A program made the translations under genes and the position numbers. Below, in pieces: positions 1-8,032 of a stretch of DNA of 64,000 nucleotides. Within the stretch, counting starts at the first letter, position 1; each line of letters begins with the position of its first letter. Origin of the DNA: Achromobacter sp. UMC46 (GTDB taxonomy: Bacteria; Pseudomonadota; Gammaproteobacteria; Burkholderiales; Burkholderiaceae_B); the NCBI RefSeq assembly GCF_014170335.1, contig NZ_LZZS01000005.1:558001-622000 (forward strand), read 5' to 3'. The notes beneath the pieces were generated by a model that was not told the DNA's origin, made no database searches, and was given only the letters and a program-made list of their open reading frames with translations.

Positions 1-1656
1 GCTAGCCGTTTCCACCAGGATCGCGCTGCCCTGCCCCACATCCAACGCGCTCATCCGCCAATGGCCGGGGTCCGGCCGATCAGGCCGCCAGCACAGCAGC
101 GGCAACATGCAGACCCATCCCAGATGCCGCGCCGGCCAGCCCCGCACCTGCAAGGCCCACACCATCCCCGCAACCGCCAGCAGCAACCACGGCCACGGCG
201 CGGCCGCCACCGCAAAGCTGGCCCACCCTGCATTGCCCACCCACGCCACCGGCACCATCGTGTAGTCGAACGCCGCCAGTCCCAGCTGCCCTACCCAGGC
301 GGCGACCCCCTGCGCGCCCGGCAACACCGACAGCGCCGCGCACAGCAACGCCAGCGGCGTCACGACAAACGTCACCGACGGAATCGCCACCGCATTGGCA
401 AGCGGCGAACCGACCGACACCTGATACACCAGGAACGCCAGCAACGGCGTCAAGCCCAACGTGACCAGCAACTGCAAGCGCGTCGCGTGGCCCAGCCTAG
501 TCATCAACCGCCTGCGCCAGCCCGCCTCCGCATTGAACGGCGCATCCGCGATGCGCAACAGAATCGCCACTGCCCCGAACGACAGCCAGAAACCCGGCGA
601 CAACGGCGCCCACGGATCCAACGCCACCACCCCCGCCGCTGCGCAAGCCAGCACCCGGCCTGCCGTCAACGGCAACCGCGACATCGCCGCCGCCAGCACC
701 ACCGACAGCATGAAGAACGTACGACGCGCCGGCACGCCCCACCCGGCCAGCAAGCAATACAGCAAGGCCACCACCGCCGCCGCCGCCCCGCCCGCGACCC
801 GCGACGGCGCAAACTCCGCCAGCCCCACGCCGCGCCAGCGCGCCAGACGCCACAACGCCGCCACCAGCAAGCCGGCGATCCCTGCGATCGACGTCACGTG
901 CATGCCGCTGATAGACACCAGATGCGTAATGCCGCTGCGGTTGAAGATGCGCCAGTCGTCCCGCGCCACGCCCGCCTGGTCCCCGATGGCCAATGCGATC
1001 AACACCGGCGCATAGCGATGCTCGCCCAAGGCCTTGCGCAGCCCCTCTCGCACCAGATGCCGTGCGCGCTCAATGGCGATGCCCGGCGACGCCCAGGGCT
1101 GGTCGTCCAGCAATTTGGGTTGCCCCCGCACCGTACCTACCGCGCGCAGGCCGCGCGCGAACATCCGCGCCTCCGCATCCGGCCCCGCCGGGTTCAGCAA
1201 ACCATGCGGACGCCTCAATACCAGCGCCATGCGCCAGACCTGGCCGGGCAGCAGCTGGGGGATGTCCTGCAACGTTCCACGCTTTGCGCCGGGCGGCGCT
1301 TGCCATGTCACCTGGATGCGCGAGGGTATGCCGGGCCGGGCGGGTTCCGCCAACTCTGCCACAAAGCGTTGATGACGATCGTCCCCATCAGCCAGTTCAG
1401 CCACGCGCAGGATCAGGCGCGACACCTGATCCTGATGCTCGTCCGCCAAAGCGTCGTCCAACCGGAGTTGGGCCTGGAGGCTAGCATTGAGCGTGCCGGC
1501 GCATAGTCCCAGCAGCAGGGCAGAGGCAATACGAAGTGCTTCGCGGCGGCCGTGTGCCCAGCAGACTGACGCAACTACGCCCAACACCGCAGCCAGCGAC
1601 AACAGGACAGACCCCGGCAATGCCGGCAAGCCCTGCACGACCCCCGCGCCGGCCAC
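1..1656 (-). CDS. comEC: ComEC/Rec2 family DNA-uptake channel (5' part, truncated by window edge)
   Basis: Inner-membrane channel that moves single-stranded DNA into the cytoplasm during natural transformation. The minus-strand frame is open from about 1695 to the left edge. It shows N-terminal hydrophobic segments, a soluble OB-like region, the competence core motif VSISGMHVTSIAGIAGLLVA (about 780-920), many membrane helices, and at the very edge the start of the C-terminal metallo-hydrolase domain (ALDVGQGSAILVE). The rest of that domain lies outside the window. The start is unclear: the first canonical codon is GTG at 1656 and has no ribosome site, while a well-placed AGGAG (1697-1693) sits 6 nt before an in-frame ATC at 1686. 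The family assignment is firm; the start is not. Confidence 0.9.
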   Translation of the reverse strand, partial: MAGAGVVQGLPALPGSVLLSLAAVLGVVASVCWAHGRREALRIASALLLGLCAGTLNASLQAQLRLDDALADEHQDQVSRLILRVAELADGDDRHQRFVAELAEPARPGIPSRIQVTWQAPPGAKRGTLQDIPQLLPGQVWRMALVLRRPHGLLNPAGPDAEARMFARGLRAVGTVRGQPKLLDDQPWASPGIAIERARHLVREGLRKALGEHRYAPVLIALAIGDQAGVARDDWRIFNRSGITHLVSISGMHVTSIAGIAGLLVAALWRLARWRGVGLAEFAPSRVAGGAAAAVVALLYCLLAGWGVPARRTFFMLSVVLAAAMSRLPLTAGRVLACAAAGVVALDPWAPLSPGFWLSFGAVAILLRIADAPFNAEAGWRRRLMTRLGHATRLQLLVTLGLTPLLAFLVYQVSVGSPLANAVAIPSVTFVVTPLALLCAALSVLPGAQGVAAWVGQLGLAAFDYTMVPVAWVGNAGWASFAVAAAPWPWLLLAVAGMVWALQVRGWPARHLGWVCMLPLLCWRPDRPDPGHWRMSALDVGQGSAILVETAS

Positions 1657-1827
1657 AAAAGCCAGACAGAATGAACGCCCGGTGATGTCCTTCTCCTAAA
1701 ACCAGGAGCGTAGGACGCGGGGCAGCACGCCGGATCATCCAGTGAATGCGTTTGTCCACCTCGGGAAACCATCGATCCGACGCCCTGCTTTCCCACGCGC
1801 ACTGTGTTCCCCTGACCACACCCCGCG

Positions 1828-1857
1828 TTGACAAACCCCTTCCCGGTATCTTAGGAT
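1828..1857 (+). promoter_or_regulatory. Candidate sigma-70 promoter for the RNA-repair operon
   Basis: A perfect -35 box TTGACA at 1828-1833 is followed after 18 bp by TAGGAT at 1852-1857 (4 of 6 matches to TATAAT). It lies about 250 bp upstream of the RNA ligase start, in the 1690-2104 gap. That gap otherwise holds no convincing gene. No sigma-54 type GG/GC promoter, which would suggest RtcR-like control, was seen. Confidence 0.4.
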
Positions 1858-2104
1858 TCGCCCTCTTTTCCACCCCCTTCCTTTCTGAGTGCAACCGTGT
1901 CTGCCATCCGTCACTACGCCTAAACGCCGACGACTACCGCCCTGGTAATCGCGGTCTGCCTGCGCGCCCCTTGCTGCTCGACGCCTGCGTCTTGAGCGCA
2001 TGCCACGGGGTCCAGGCGCGGTTCCAGGAAGCACACACCCCACTCGCTTTCCTTTCCCGTCCAGACTGCGTCGTCGGCTTTTCCACTGCTTTGGAGAAGA
2101 CCCC

Positions 2105-2971
2105 ATGACGCAAGATTTCTGCGCTTACGCGCAATCGCTGGACCTGTTCCGCTACCCCCGCACGCCGCACCTGGAAGGCTCGCGCCTGCAAGACGGCGAC
2201 GAAGGCCATGACCACGTGCCGTACCGCCGCTTGGCCGGCCTGCACCTGGTCGTCGAAGAAAAGCTGGACGGTGCGAATACCGGCATCAGCTTCGGCCCGT
2301 CGGGCGAATTGCTGCTGCAATCGCGCGGGCATTACCTGGTGGGCGGCGGCCGCGAACGGCAATTCAATTTCGTAAAAGCCTGGGCTGCGGCGCACGCCGA
2401 CTGGCTGCTGGAGAGACTGGAGGACCGTTATGTCATGTATGGCGAAACGCTGACGAAAAAGCACTCGGTCTTTTACGACGCCTTGCCACATCATTTCTTC
2501 GAGTTCGACGTGCTGGACCGCCACAGCGGTGACTTCCTTTCCACCGAAGCGCGCCGCGCCTTGCTGGCGGGCGGCCCGGTGCTGTCCGTGCCGGTGCTGT
2601 ATGAAGGCGCGGCCCCGACCAGGCTAGACGCGCTCAAGGCCCTGCTGCGGCCGTCGCTGGCCAAGACGCCGGACTGGCGCAATGCCTTTGAAGCCACGGT
2701 GCTGCGCGAAGGCTTGGACCTGCAACGCGCCTGGAAGCAATGCGACAAATCGGACCTGTCTGAAGGCCTGTACGTCAAGGTGGAGGCCGACGGCAGGACG
2801 ATTGCCCGCTACAAGTGGGTGCGCCGCGATTTCGTGCAGGCCATCCTGGATTCCGACAAACACCATTCCGAGCAGCCCTACGTGCCCAACCTGCTGGCGC
2901 CCGGCGTTGATCTCTACGCGCCGCGCCTCGCGGTGGACTGGGACACGCTGCGCGGCGCCGCCGGACAATAA
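2105..2971 (+). CDS. ATP-dependent RNA ligase (PF09414-type nucleotidyltransferase)
   Basis: Predicted 288-residue polynucleotide ligase that would seal 3'-OH/5'-phosphate RNA ends. The covalent nucleotidyltransferase motifs are in order: motif I EKLDGAN with the adenylated lysine near residue 53, a YGETLTKKHSV segment like motif III, motif IIIa FFEFDVLD near 130, motif IV EGLYVKVE near 220, and motif V ARYKWVR near 237. The chosen ATG has GGAG at 2093-2096; an upstream in-frame extension looks non-coding. The gene ends 10 bp before an HD/kinase fusion, so the pair supplies end healing plus sealing. I infer RNA as substrate from the family. A small DNA ligase is less likely because no OB-fold or zinc domain follows. 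Confidence 0.85.
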   Translation: MTQDFCAYAQSLDLFRYPRTPHLEGSRLQDGDEGHDHVPYRRLAGLHLVVEEKLDGANTGISFGPSGELLLQSRGHYLVGGGRERQFNFVKAWAAAHADWLLERLEDRYVMYGETLTKKHSVFYDALPHHFFEFDVLDRHSGDFLSTEARRALLAGGPVLSVPVLYEGAAPTRLDALKALLRPSLAKTPDWRNAFEATVLREGLDLQRAWKQCDKSDLSEGLYVKVEADGRTIARYKWVRRDFVQAILDSDKHHSEQPYVPNLLAPGVDLYAPRLAVDWDTLRGAAGQ

Positions 2972-2981
2972 GGAACAGATC

Positions 2982-4118
2982 ATGCGATACGAACAATTGC
3001 AGGCGCTCACGCCTGCCCTGGGCAACACGCCGGACTACGAGGCCTGCCTGGCGGCATTTCCCGCCCTGGAGCTGGCCAAGACCACGCCGCAAGACCCGCG
3101 CTATCACGGCGAGGGCGATGTCTGGACGCATACGAAAATGGTGGTGGAAGCGCTGCTGGCCCTACCCCAGTACCAGGCGGCGGCTCGGGCTGACCAGGAA
3201 GTGGCGTTTCTTGCCGCGTTGCTGCACGACGTCGCCAAGCACAGCACCACCGTCATCGACCCTGTCACCGGCGCCATCGGCCAGCCGGGCCACTCCCGCA
3301 AGGGCGCCATCGACGCGCGCATCGCGTTGTGGGATGCCGGCGTGCCGTTTGCCGTGCGCGAGGCCGTATGCAGGTTGATCGCGGTCCATCAGGTGCCGTT
3401 CTTCGCCCTGGAGGGTTCGCGCCGCGGCAAGACGCCCGAATTCATCGTGCGCGAACTGTCCTGGCACGTCGACATTTCCCTGCTGGCCATGCTGGCCGAA
3501 GCCGACATGCGTGGACGCATCTGCCCGGACGGGCCACGCGTGCTGGACAACATCGCGCTGTTCTGCGAGCTGGCGCGCGACGAACGGTGCTTTGGCCAGC
3601 CGCGCGCCTTCGCCGATGCCCATACCGCGGTCAGCTATTTTCGCGGCGCCGACGTGCATCCCGATTACCCGTTGTTCCAGGAACCTGGTTCGCAGGTGAT
3701 CGTGATGTCCGGACTGCCCGCGTCGGGCAAGAACACCTGGGTATCCCGGCATCATCCCGAGCTGCCGGTGATTTCGTTCGACGACGCGCGAGAGGAGCTG
3801 GGACTGCGCCACGGCAAGAACGAAGGCATGGTGGCGCACCTGGCCATCGACCGAGCCCGCGAGCTGCTGCGGTGCAAGGCGCCCTTCGTCTGGAACGCCA
3901 CCCACCTTAGCGAATTGATGCGCAAGAAAACGCTGGACCTGCTGTATTCCTATCACGCGCAAGTCGAGCTGGTCTATCTGGAACAGCCACGCGCGGAATT
4001 GCTGCGACGGAACACCCGGCGTGACACGTCGCTGTCGAACAAGACGTTGACCGGCATGCTGCACCGTTGGGACCTGCCGCTGCCGACCGAAGCGCATCGG
4101 GTGACGTATGCCGTGTAA
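2982..4118 (+). CDS. HD-domain phosphoesterase / 5'-OH polynucleotide kinase fusion (HD-Pnk-like)
   Basis: A 378-residue bifunctional end-healing enzyme. The N-terminal HD domain has metal-ligand candidates H50 (DVWTHTK), H82-D83 (LLHDVAKH), H104 (GHSRKG) and a later acidic EADMRGR segment. The C-terminal P-loop kinase has Walker A GLPASGKNTW (G244-K250), a likely catalytic FDDARE near 266-271, and an Arg-rich lid RRNTRRDTS. The order HD then kinase matches the HD-Pnk family characterised from Runella slithyformis, where HD removes 2',3'-cyclic phosphate or 3' phosphate and Pnk phosphorylates 5'-OH. The ribosome site is AGGAACAG at 2971-2978, overlapping the ligase stop codon, so translation is probably coupled. 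The enzymatic specificity here is inferred. Confidence 0.85.
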   Translation: MRYEQLQALTPALGNTPDYEACLAAFPALELAKTTPQDPRYHGEGDVWTHTKMVVEALLALPQYQAAARADQEVAFLAALLHDVAKHSTTVIDPVTGAIGQPGHSRKGAIDARIALWDAGVPFAVREAVCRLIAVHQVPFFALEGSRRGKTPEFIVRELSWHVDISLLAMLAEADMRGRICPDGPRVLDNIALFCELARDERCFGQPRAFADAHTAVSYFRGADVHPDYPLFQEPGSQVIVMSGLPASGKNTWVSRHHPELPVISFDDAREELGLRHGKNEGMVAHLAIDRARELLRCKAPFVWNATHLSELMRKKTLDLLYSYHAQVELVYLEQPRAELLRRNTRRDTSLSNKTLTGMLHRWDLPLPTEAHRVTYAV

Positions 4119-4187
4119 TGCGACGAACCTGCTCCGCTAACCCCGCCAAACCGCAAGCGAAGCCAAACCCGAACTGCCGCACACCCG

Positions 4188-5153
4188 CTACGACAGCGGC
4201 CCCTTGTGCGGCGGCGACAGGCCCTTAAGCACATCGAGCAATTCGCTGACGGGCCGGCGCATCGTTTCCGGTCCGCTCCGCGTGAGCATGGCCAATGGCG
4301 GCATCGTGGCGCTTGGTCGCACGTCGAGGATGACCAGATTCTTGTTGATCGCTGTCTCTTCCAGCGCGTGCTGCTCCCGCATCGGTCCGATGCAATCGGG
4401 ATCCTGGCGCAGGAACGTCAGCACCGTCAGCGTGGACAGGCATTCGATGCGGGGTTGCGGCGGAGTGACGCCTTCCGTCAGGCAGGCTGCGATCACCGCG
4501 CGCCGAAGCAACGAGCCGCGCGGCGGAAGGATCCAAGACTGGTCGGCCAGATGCGCCCAGGTGACCTTCCGGCGGCGCGCGAGGGGATTCGTGCGAGAAG
4601 CCATCACGCTGAGGCGGTCGCTGGCCAGCAGATCCACCCGCAACCGGTCCAGCCGCTCGTTGTTGAACTCGTCCGGCGCCAGCGCGCCGACAATGCAATC
4701 CAGCTCGCCCCGCAACAGCTCCGAGATCAATACGTCGATCTGCGTCTCTCGAATCTGCACCCTTAAACCGGGCATCCTGCGACACAGCTCCACAATGCCG
4801 GTAGGCAGCATCGTGGATCCCGAAAAGGTGCCGATCCGAATCAACCCGGACGCCCCCGCCCTCATGGCGGCGGTCTCTTCTTGAGCCGCCAGCAAGCCGG
4901 CCAATAAGACATCCGAACGGCGGATCAATTCAGCCCCGATGTGGTTCGCGGCGATGCCGCGCGCCATGCGGTCAAAGAGCGGTCCGCCGAAGATCTCTTC
5001 GATCTCTTTGATCATCCGGGTCGCTGCCGGCTGGGACAGGTGCATGCGTTCGGCGGCGGCGTGGACCGTCGACACTTCCCGCAAATGGCAAAGCAATTCC
5101 AGATGCCGGATTCGCAGGCGTCGCAGCAAGTTGGGATCAGGGTTTTCCATCAT
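4188..5153 (-). CDS. LysR-family transcriptional regulator
   Basis: A 321-residue LysR-type regulator. The N-terminal winged helix-turn-helix (about 12-72) includes HLREVSTVHAAAERMHLSQPAATRMIKEIEE, shown here as one segment of the domain; the substrate-binding domain follows (IRIGTF...GELDCIVGAL...PLAMLTR). It is divergent from the decarboxylase/GMC/Bug operon with a gap of about 100 bp, so it is probably that operon's activator and responds to its substrate. The start is one of two tandem ATG codons (5153 or 5150), just downstream of a short AT-rich region; a longer in-frame extension reaching into the divergent gene is rejected because it would cover the regulatory region. Confidence 0.88.
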   Translation of the reverse strand: MMENPDPNLLRRLRIRHLELLCHLREVSTVHAAAERMHLSQPAATRMIKEIEEIFGGPLFDRMARGIAANHIGAELIRRSDVLLAGLLAAQEETAAMRAGASGLIRIGTFSGSTMLPTGIVELCRRMPGLRVQIRETQIDVLISELLRGELDCIVGALAPDEFNNERLDRLRVDLLASDRLSVMASRTNPLARRRKVTWAHLADQSWILPPRGSLLRRAVIAACLTEGVTPPQPRIECLSTLTVLTFLRQDPDCIGPMREQHALEETAINKNLVILDVRPSATMPPLAMLTRSGPETMRRPVSELLDVLKGLSPPHKGPLS

Positions 5154-5155
5154 TA

Positions 5156-5208
5156 TATCGATCCGTTTTTCGTATCGATCTATCAGATTAAATGAATAGT
5201 CGATTATT
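5156..5208. promoter_or_regulatory. Divergent operator region for the LysR regulator
   Basis: The intergenic region carries a direct repeat TATCGATC (5156-5163 and 5173-5180, itself containing the palindrome ATCGAT) and an imperfect dyad AATAGTCGATTATT at 5195-5208. AT content is well above the surroundings. These are plausible LysR binding elements; which half-sites are used is not determined. Confidence 0.4.
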
Positions 5209-5254
5209 GCTCGGATTCCTAGAATTTGGGGCATCGCGTATCTGAGAGGACACC

Positions 5255-5788
5255 GTGAACACCTTGCCCCTATCCATACCGGCCGCGGCCATCGTCGAAC
5301 GTCTCGACGCATGCGGCATCCACAAAATCGTGACCGTGCCTGACTTCGTTCAGCTATCCGTCCACGACCTGATCGACAAGACGCCGACGTTCCAGGTGAT
5401 TCGCTGCGCGGACGAAAACCAGGCGGTCCACGTCGCGGGCGGCCTCCATCTAGGGGGCCACCGCGTCGCCCTGCTAATGCAGAACCAAGGCTTGCTCAAT
5501 TGCCTGAACAGCTTGCGGGCGGTCGGTCTGGATGCGGGCCTGCCCATGCTGCTGGTGATCGGCCAATTCGGGCGGGAATTCTCCAATGTCGGTCATGACC
5601 CGGCCCTGTCGCAGCGCCGCGTCGTCAATCTGGTGGAGCCTGTCCTGGACGTCATGGGAATCCGCCACTGGCGCCTGGACGCGCCTGAAGAACTGCCCAA
5701 CATCGATGCCGCCATCGACGCCAGCCGCCAAGGCCACGCGCCTGCCGCGCTGCTGATCGGCCACTACACCGCCTGGGATCCGTCATGA
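5255..5788 (+). CDS. Thiamine-diphosphate decarboxylase, alpha (PYR-domain) subunit
   Basis: A 177-residue protein resembling the alpha subunit of sulfopyruvate or phosphonopyruvate decarboxylases (ComD-like), the half of a ThDP enzyme that carries the cofactor-activating glutamate. Visible features are the CADENQAVHVAGG segment with the candidate Glu, and MQNQGLLNCLNSL, matching the MQNSGLGN signature of the family. It overlaps the beta subunit by 4 bp (ATGA at 5785-5788), so the two are translated together. The substrate is unknown; 2-oxo acids are expected. The neighbouring GMC oxidoreductase and Bug protein suggest catabolism of an imported carboxylate rather than coenzyme M or phosphonate synthesis. 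Confidence 0.75.
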   Translation: MNTLPLSIPAAAIVERLDACGIHKIVTVPDFVQLSVHDLIDKTPTFQVIRCADENQAVHVAGGLHLGGHRVALLMQNQGLLNCLNSLRAVGLDAGLPMLLVIGQFGREFSNVGHDPALSQRRVVNLVEPVLDVMGIRHWRLDAPEELPNIDAAIDASRQGHAPAALLIGHYTAWDPS

Positions 5789-6390
5789 CCATTTCAACGT
5801 TGGAAGCCTGCAAGGCCATTCTGGAAGCGCGTGGCGACGCCATCGTGGTCAGCACGATGTCGGCCATGCAATGCATGGATCAACTCGCCCCCGATTATCC
5901 GTTTGGCCTGTCTTCGGTGCCGCTGATGGGCGGCGCCGCCGGCCTGGGACTGGGCCTGGCACTTTCCTTTCCGGAAAGGAAGGTCATCATCCTGGATGGC
6001 GACGCCAGCCTGCTCATGGAGCTTGGCGTGCTGGCCACGGTGGCAGGCATGCGCCCGTCGAATTTCTATCACTTTGTGTTCGCCAACGGCGTCCAGTTCA
6101 ACGGCGGGGCGAACCTGCCTGTGGCAGGCGCGGGGCACGTCGACTTTTGCGGCATCGCACGGGCCTCGGGCTACGCGGGCGCCACGCGGTTCTCGAAAGC
6201 CCAGGATCTGCGTGCCGGCCTATCGGCTTGCCTGTCGGCGCCCGCCCCCGCCTTGATCGAACTGGACATCGAACCCACCGCCCCTCGATTCGGACCGCAG
6301 CTTGCGCAACCCGAACAAGGCGATGCCCGATTCGAACGCATGGGGATGGAAGCCCGGCGGTTGATGCGCGCATTGGGAACCGCGCGATGA
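5785..6390 (+). CDS. Thiamine-diphosphate decarboxylase, beta (PP-domain) subunit
   Basis: A 201-residue partner of the preceding subunit, with the ThDP pyrophosphate-binding domain. The Mg/ThDP motif appears as LDGDASLLMELG followed about 25 residues later by FANGVQFNGG; the usual GDG is GDA here. The N-terminal part (CMDQLAPDYPFGLSSVPLMGGAAGLGLGLAL) is typical of ComE/sulfopyruvate decarboxylase beta. It starts inside the alpha stop codon and ends in an ATGA overlap with the GMC gene (6387-6390), so three genes are tightly coupled. Exact substrate unresolved. Confidence 0.75.
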   Translation: MTISTLEACKAILEARGDAIVVSTMSAMQCMDQLAPDYPFGLSSVPLMGGAAGLGLGLALSFPERKVIILDGDASLLMELGVLATVAGMRPSNFYHFVFANGVQFNGGANLPVAGAGHVDFCGIARASGYAGATRFSKAQDLRAGLSACLSAPAPALIELDIEPTAPRFGPQLAQPEQGDARFERMGMEARRLMRALGTAR

Positions 6391-8012
6391 GCACGCCCCA
6401 GACCGTGGACTACATCGTGGTGGGAGGCGGCTCGGCAGGCTGCGCGATCGCCGCGGGCCTTGCCCGTTCGGGCAAGCACAGCGTCATGCTGCTGGAGGCA
6501 GGAAAGGCCGAACGCAAGATCTGGATACGGGTGCCGGCGGGCGTGGCCTATCTTATCCGTGACGAGCGGGTCGTCCGAAAGTTCTTCACGCAACCGGAGC
6601 CGCAGCTGAAAGCGCGCCCCATATACTGGCCGCGCGGCCGTGTGCTGGGGGGATCATCCACGGTCAATGGCATGATCTGGGTACATGGCGACCCCAAGGA
6701 ATACGATCTCTGGCGGGATGAATACGGCCTGGCGGACTGGGACAGCAAGTCGTTCAAGCCCTACTTGCGGCGCATCGAGACGTTCGCCGCCGGTGACCCC
6801 GCCGCCCGCGGCCAGAGCGGCCCGGTCAACATCAGCGAATACGGGCCGCGCCAACCCTTGATGAACGCATTCCTGGATGCGTGCGTCCAGGCCGGCATCC
6901 CCAGGAATCCCGACTACAACGGCGCCTCATACGAAGGGGCCGGATACTTGCAGCTGAACACCCGGCGCGGACTCCGGGTCAGCGCGCAAGACGCCTACCT
7001 TGCCTCGTTGCCGCACAAGGGCGCATTGCATCTTCGTACGGGCGCCCTGGCCGAACGCATCCTGTTCGAAGGGCCCCGCGCATGCGGCGTCGAATTCCGG
7101 GAAGGCGGTACGCGCCACCGCGTCTTTGCCGCCAAGGAAGTCATCATTTCGGCCGGCGCGCTGCAATCGCCGCAATTGCTGGAACTCTCGGGCATTGGCG
7201 ATTCGCAGCGCCTTTCCACACTGGGAATCACCGTGCGGCATCATGCGCCGGCGGTCGGCGAAGGCCTGCGCGATCATCTTCATGTGCGCCTGACCTACGA
7301 ATGCCGCAATGCCATGACCCTGAATCAGATCGTGCCAAGCCCGTGGCGCAAGGCCCTGATGGCCATGCGCCTGGCGGTACGCGGCGACGGTCTGATGAGC
7401 AGCGCCAGCGCCGTCGCCCACGCGCTGGTCCGCACCGACCCCAGCCGCGTCCAGCCCGACGCGAAGCTGCAATTGCACTACCTTTCCAGCGCGGACGCCC
7501 GGACAGCCGGCAAGCTGGTCCTGGATGAGTTCCCCGGCGTATCCATCGGCACGTTCGCGCTCAGGCCAAAGTCCCTGGGATCCGTGCATATCGTGTCGAC
7601 AGACCCGGCCGAATCCCCCGCCATCCATGGCAACTACCTTCAGCACCCGGACGACGTGCGCTCCACGCTGGGCGCGCTACGCCTGGCGCGGAAAGTCGCT
7701 GAACAACCCGCATTGAAAGCGTTCATCGTGCGCGAAACAAGGCCAGGCCCCGCCAGCCTGTCTGACGAAGACTTGCTGGATTACGTCGGCTCGCTTGGCC
7801 AGACCTCTTATCACCCCATCGGCTCGTGCCGCATGGGCACAGACCCCGAGTCCGTCGTGGATGCGCGATTGCGCGTGCGGGGCGTTTCCTGCCTGCGCGT
7901 GGCGGACGCCTCGATCATGCCGACCATGCCTTCCGCAAACACCAACGCACCGTCCATCGCCATCGGCGAAAAGGCGGCGGACATGATCCTGGAAGATGCC
8001 CGTCATCAATAA
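6387..8012 (+). CDS. GMC-family FAD-dependent oxidoreductase
   Basis: A 541-residue glucose-methanol-choline oxidoreductase, probably an alcohol dehydrogenase. The N-terminal Rossmann FAD motif VVGGGSAGCAIAAGLA is at residues 9-24. GMC signature 1 is GRVLGGSSTVNGMIWVHG near 80-97, signature 2 is ISAGALQSPQLLELSGIG near 255, and the C-terminal catalytic region includes SYHPIGSCRMG and SANTNAPSIAIGEKAA. The length matches choline dehydrogenase-like members. The ATG at 6387 overlaps the upstream stop; a longer in-frame extension would lie inside the decarboxylase gene and is rejected. Within this operon it may oxidise an alcohol made from, or feeding into, the decarboxylase aldehyde product (inference). 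Confidence 0.88.
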   Translation: MSTPQTVDYIVVGGGSAGCAIAAGLARSGKHSVMLLEAGKAERKIWIRVPAGVAYLIRDERVVRKFFTQPEPQLKARPIYWPRGRVLGGSSTVNGMIWVHGDPKEYDLWRDEYGLADWDSKSFKPYLRRIETFAAGDPAARGQSGPVNISEYGPRQPLMNAFLDACVQAGIPRNPDYNGASYEGAGYLQLNTRRGLRVSAQDAYLASLPHKGALHLRTGALAERILFEGPRACGVEFREGGTRHRVFAAKEVIISAGALQSPQLLELSGIGDSQRLSTLGITVRHHAPAVGEGLRDHLHVRLTYECRNAMTLNQIVPSPWRKALMAMRLAVRGDGLMSSASAVAHALVRTDPSRVQPDAKLQLHYLSSADARTAGKLVLDEFPGVSIGTFALRPKSLGSVHIVSTDPAESPAIHGNYLQHPDDVRSTLGALRLARKVAEQPALKAFIVRETRPGPASLSDEDLLDYVGSLGQTSYHPIGSCRMGTDPESVVDARLRVRGVSCLRVADASIMPTMPSANTNAPSIAIGEKAADMILEDARHQ

Positions 8013-8032
8013 TGATTATCTGGAGACAAACC

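Noticed and set aside
61..1506. A 481-codon plus-strand open frame
   Set aside because: Very Arg/Pro/Gln/His-rich, no domains; it is the antisense shadow of comEC, whose motifs are clear on the other strand.
1746..2108. Possible small gene in the leader of the RNA ligase operon
   Set aside because: Low-complexity translation, no ribosome site, ends exactly at the ligase start; no family resemblance.
5154..5312. N-terminal extension of the LysR regulator
   Set aside because: It would overlap the divergent gene and cover the AT-rich control region; the helix-turn-helix begins right after the tandem ATG at 5153.
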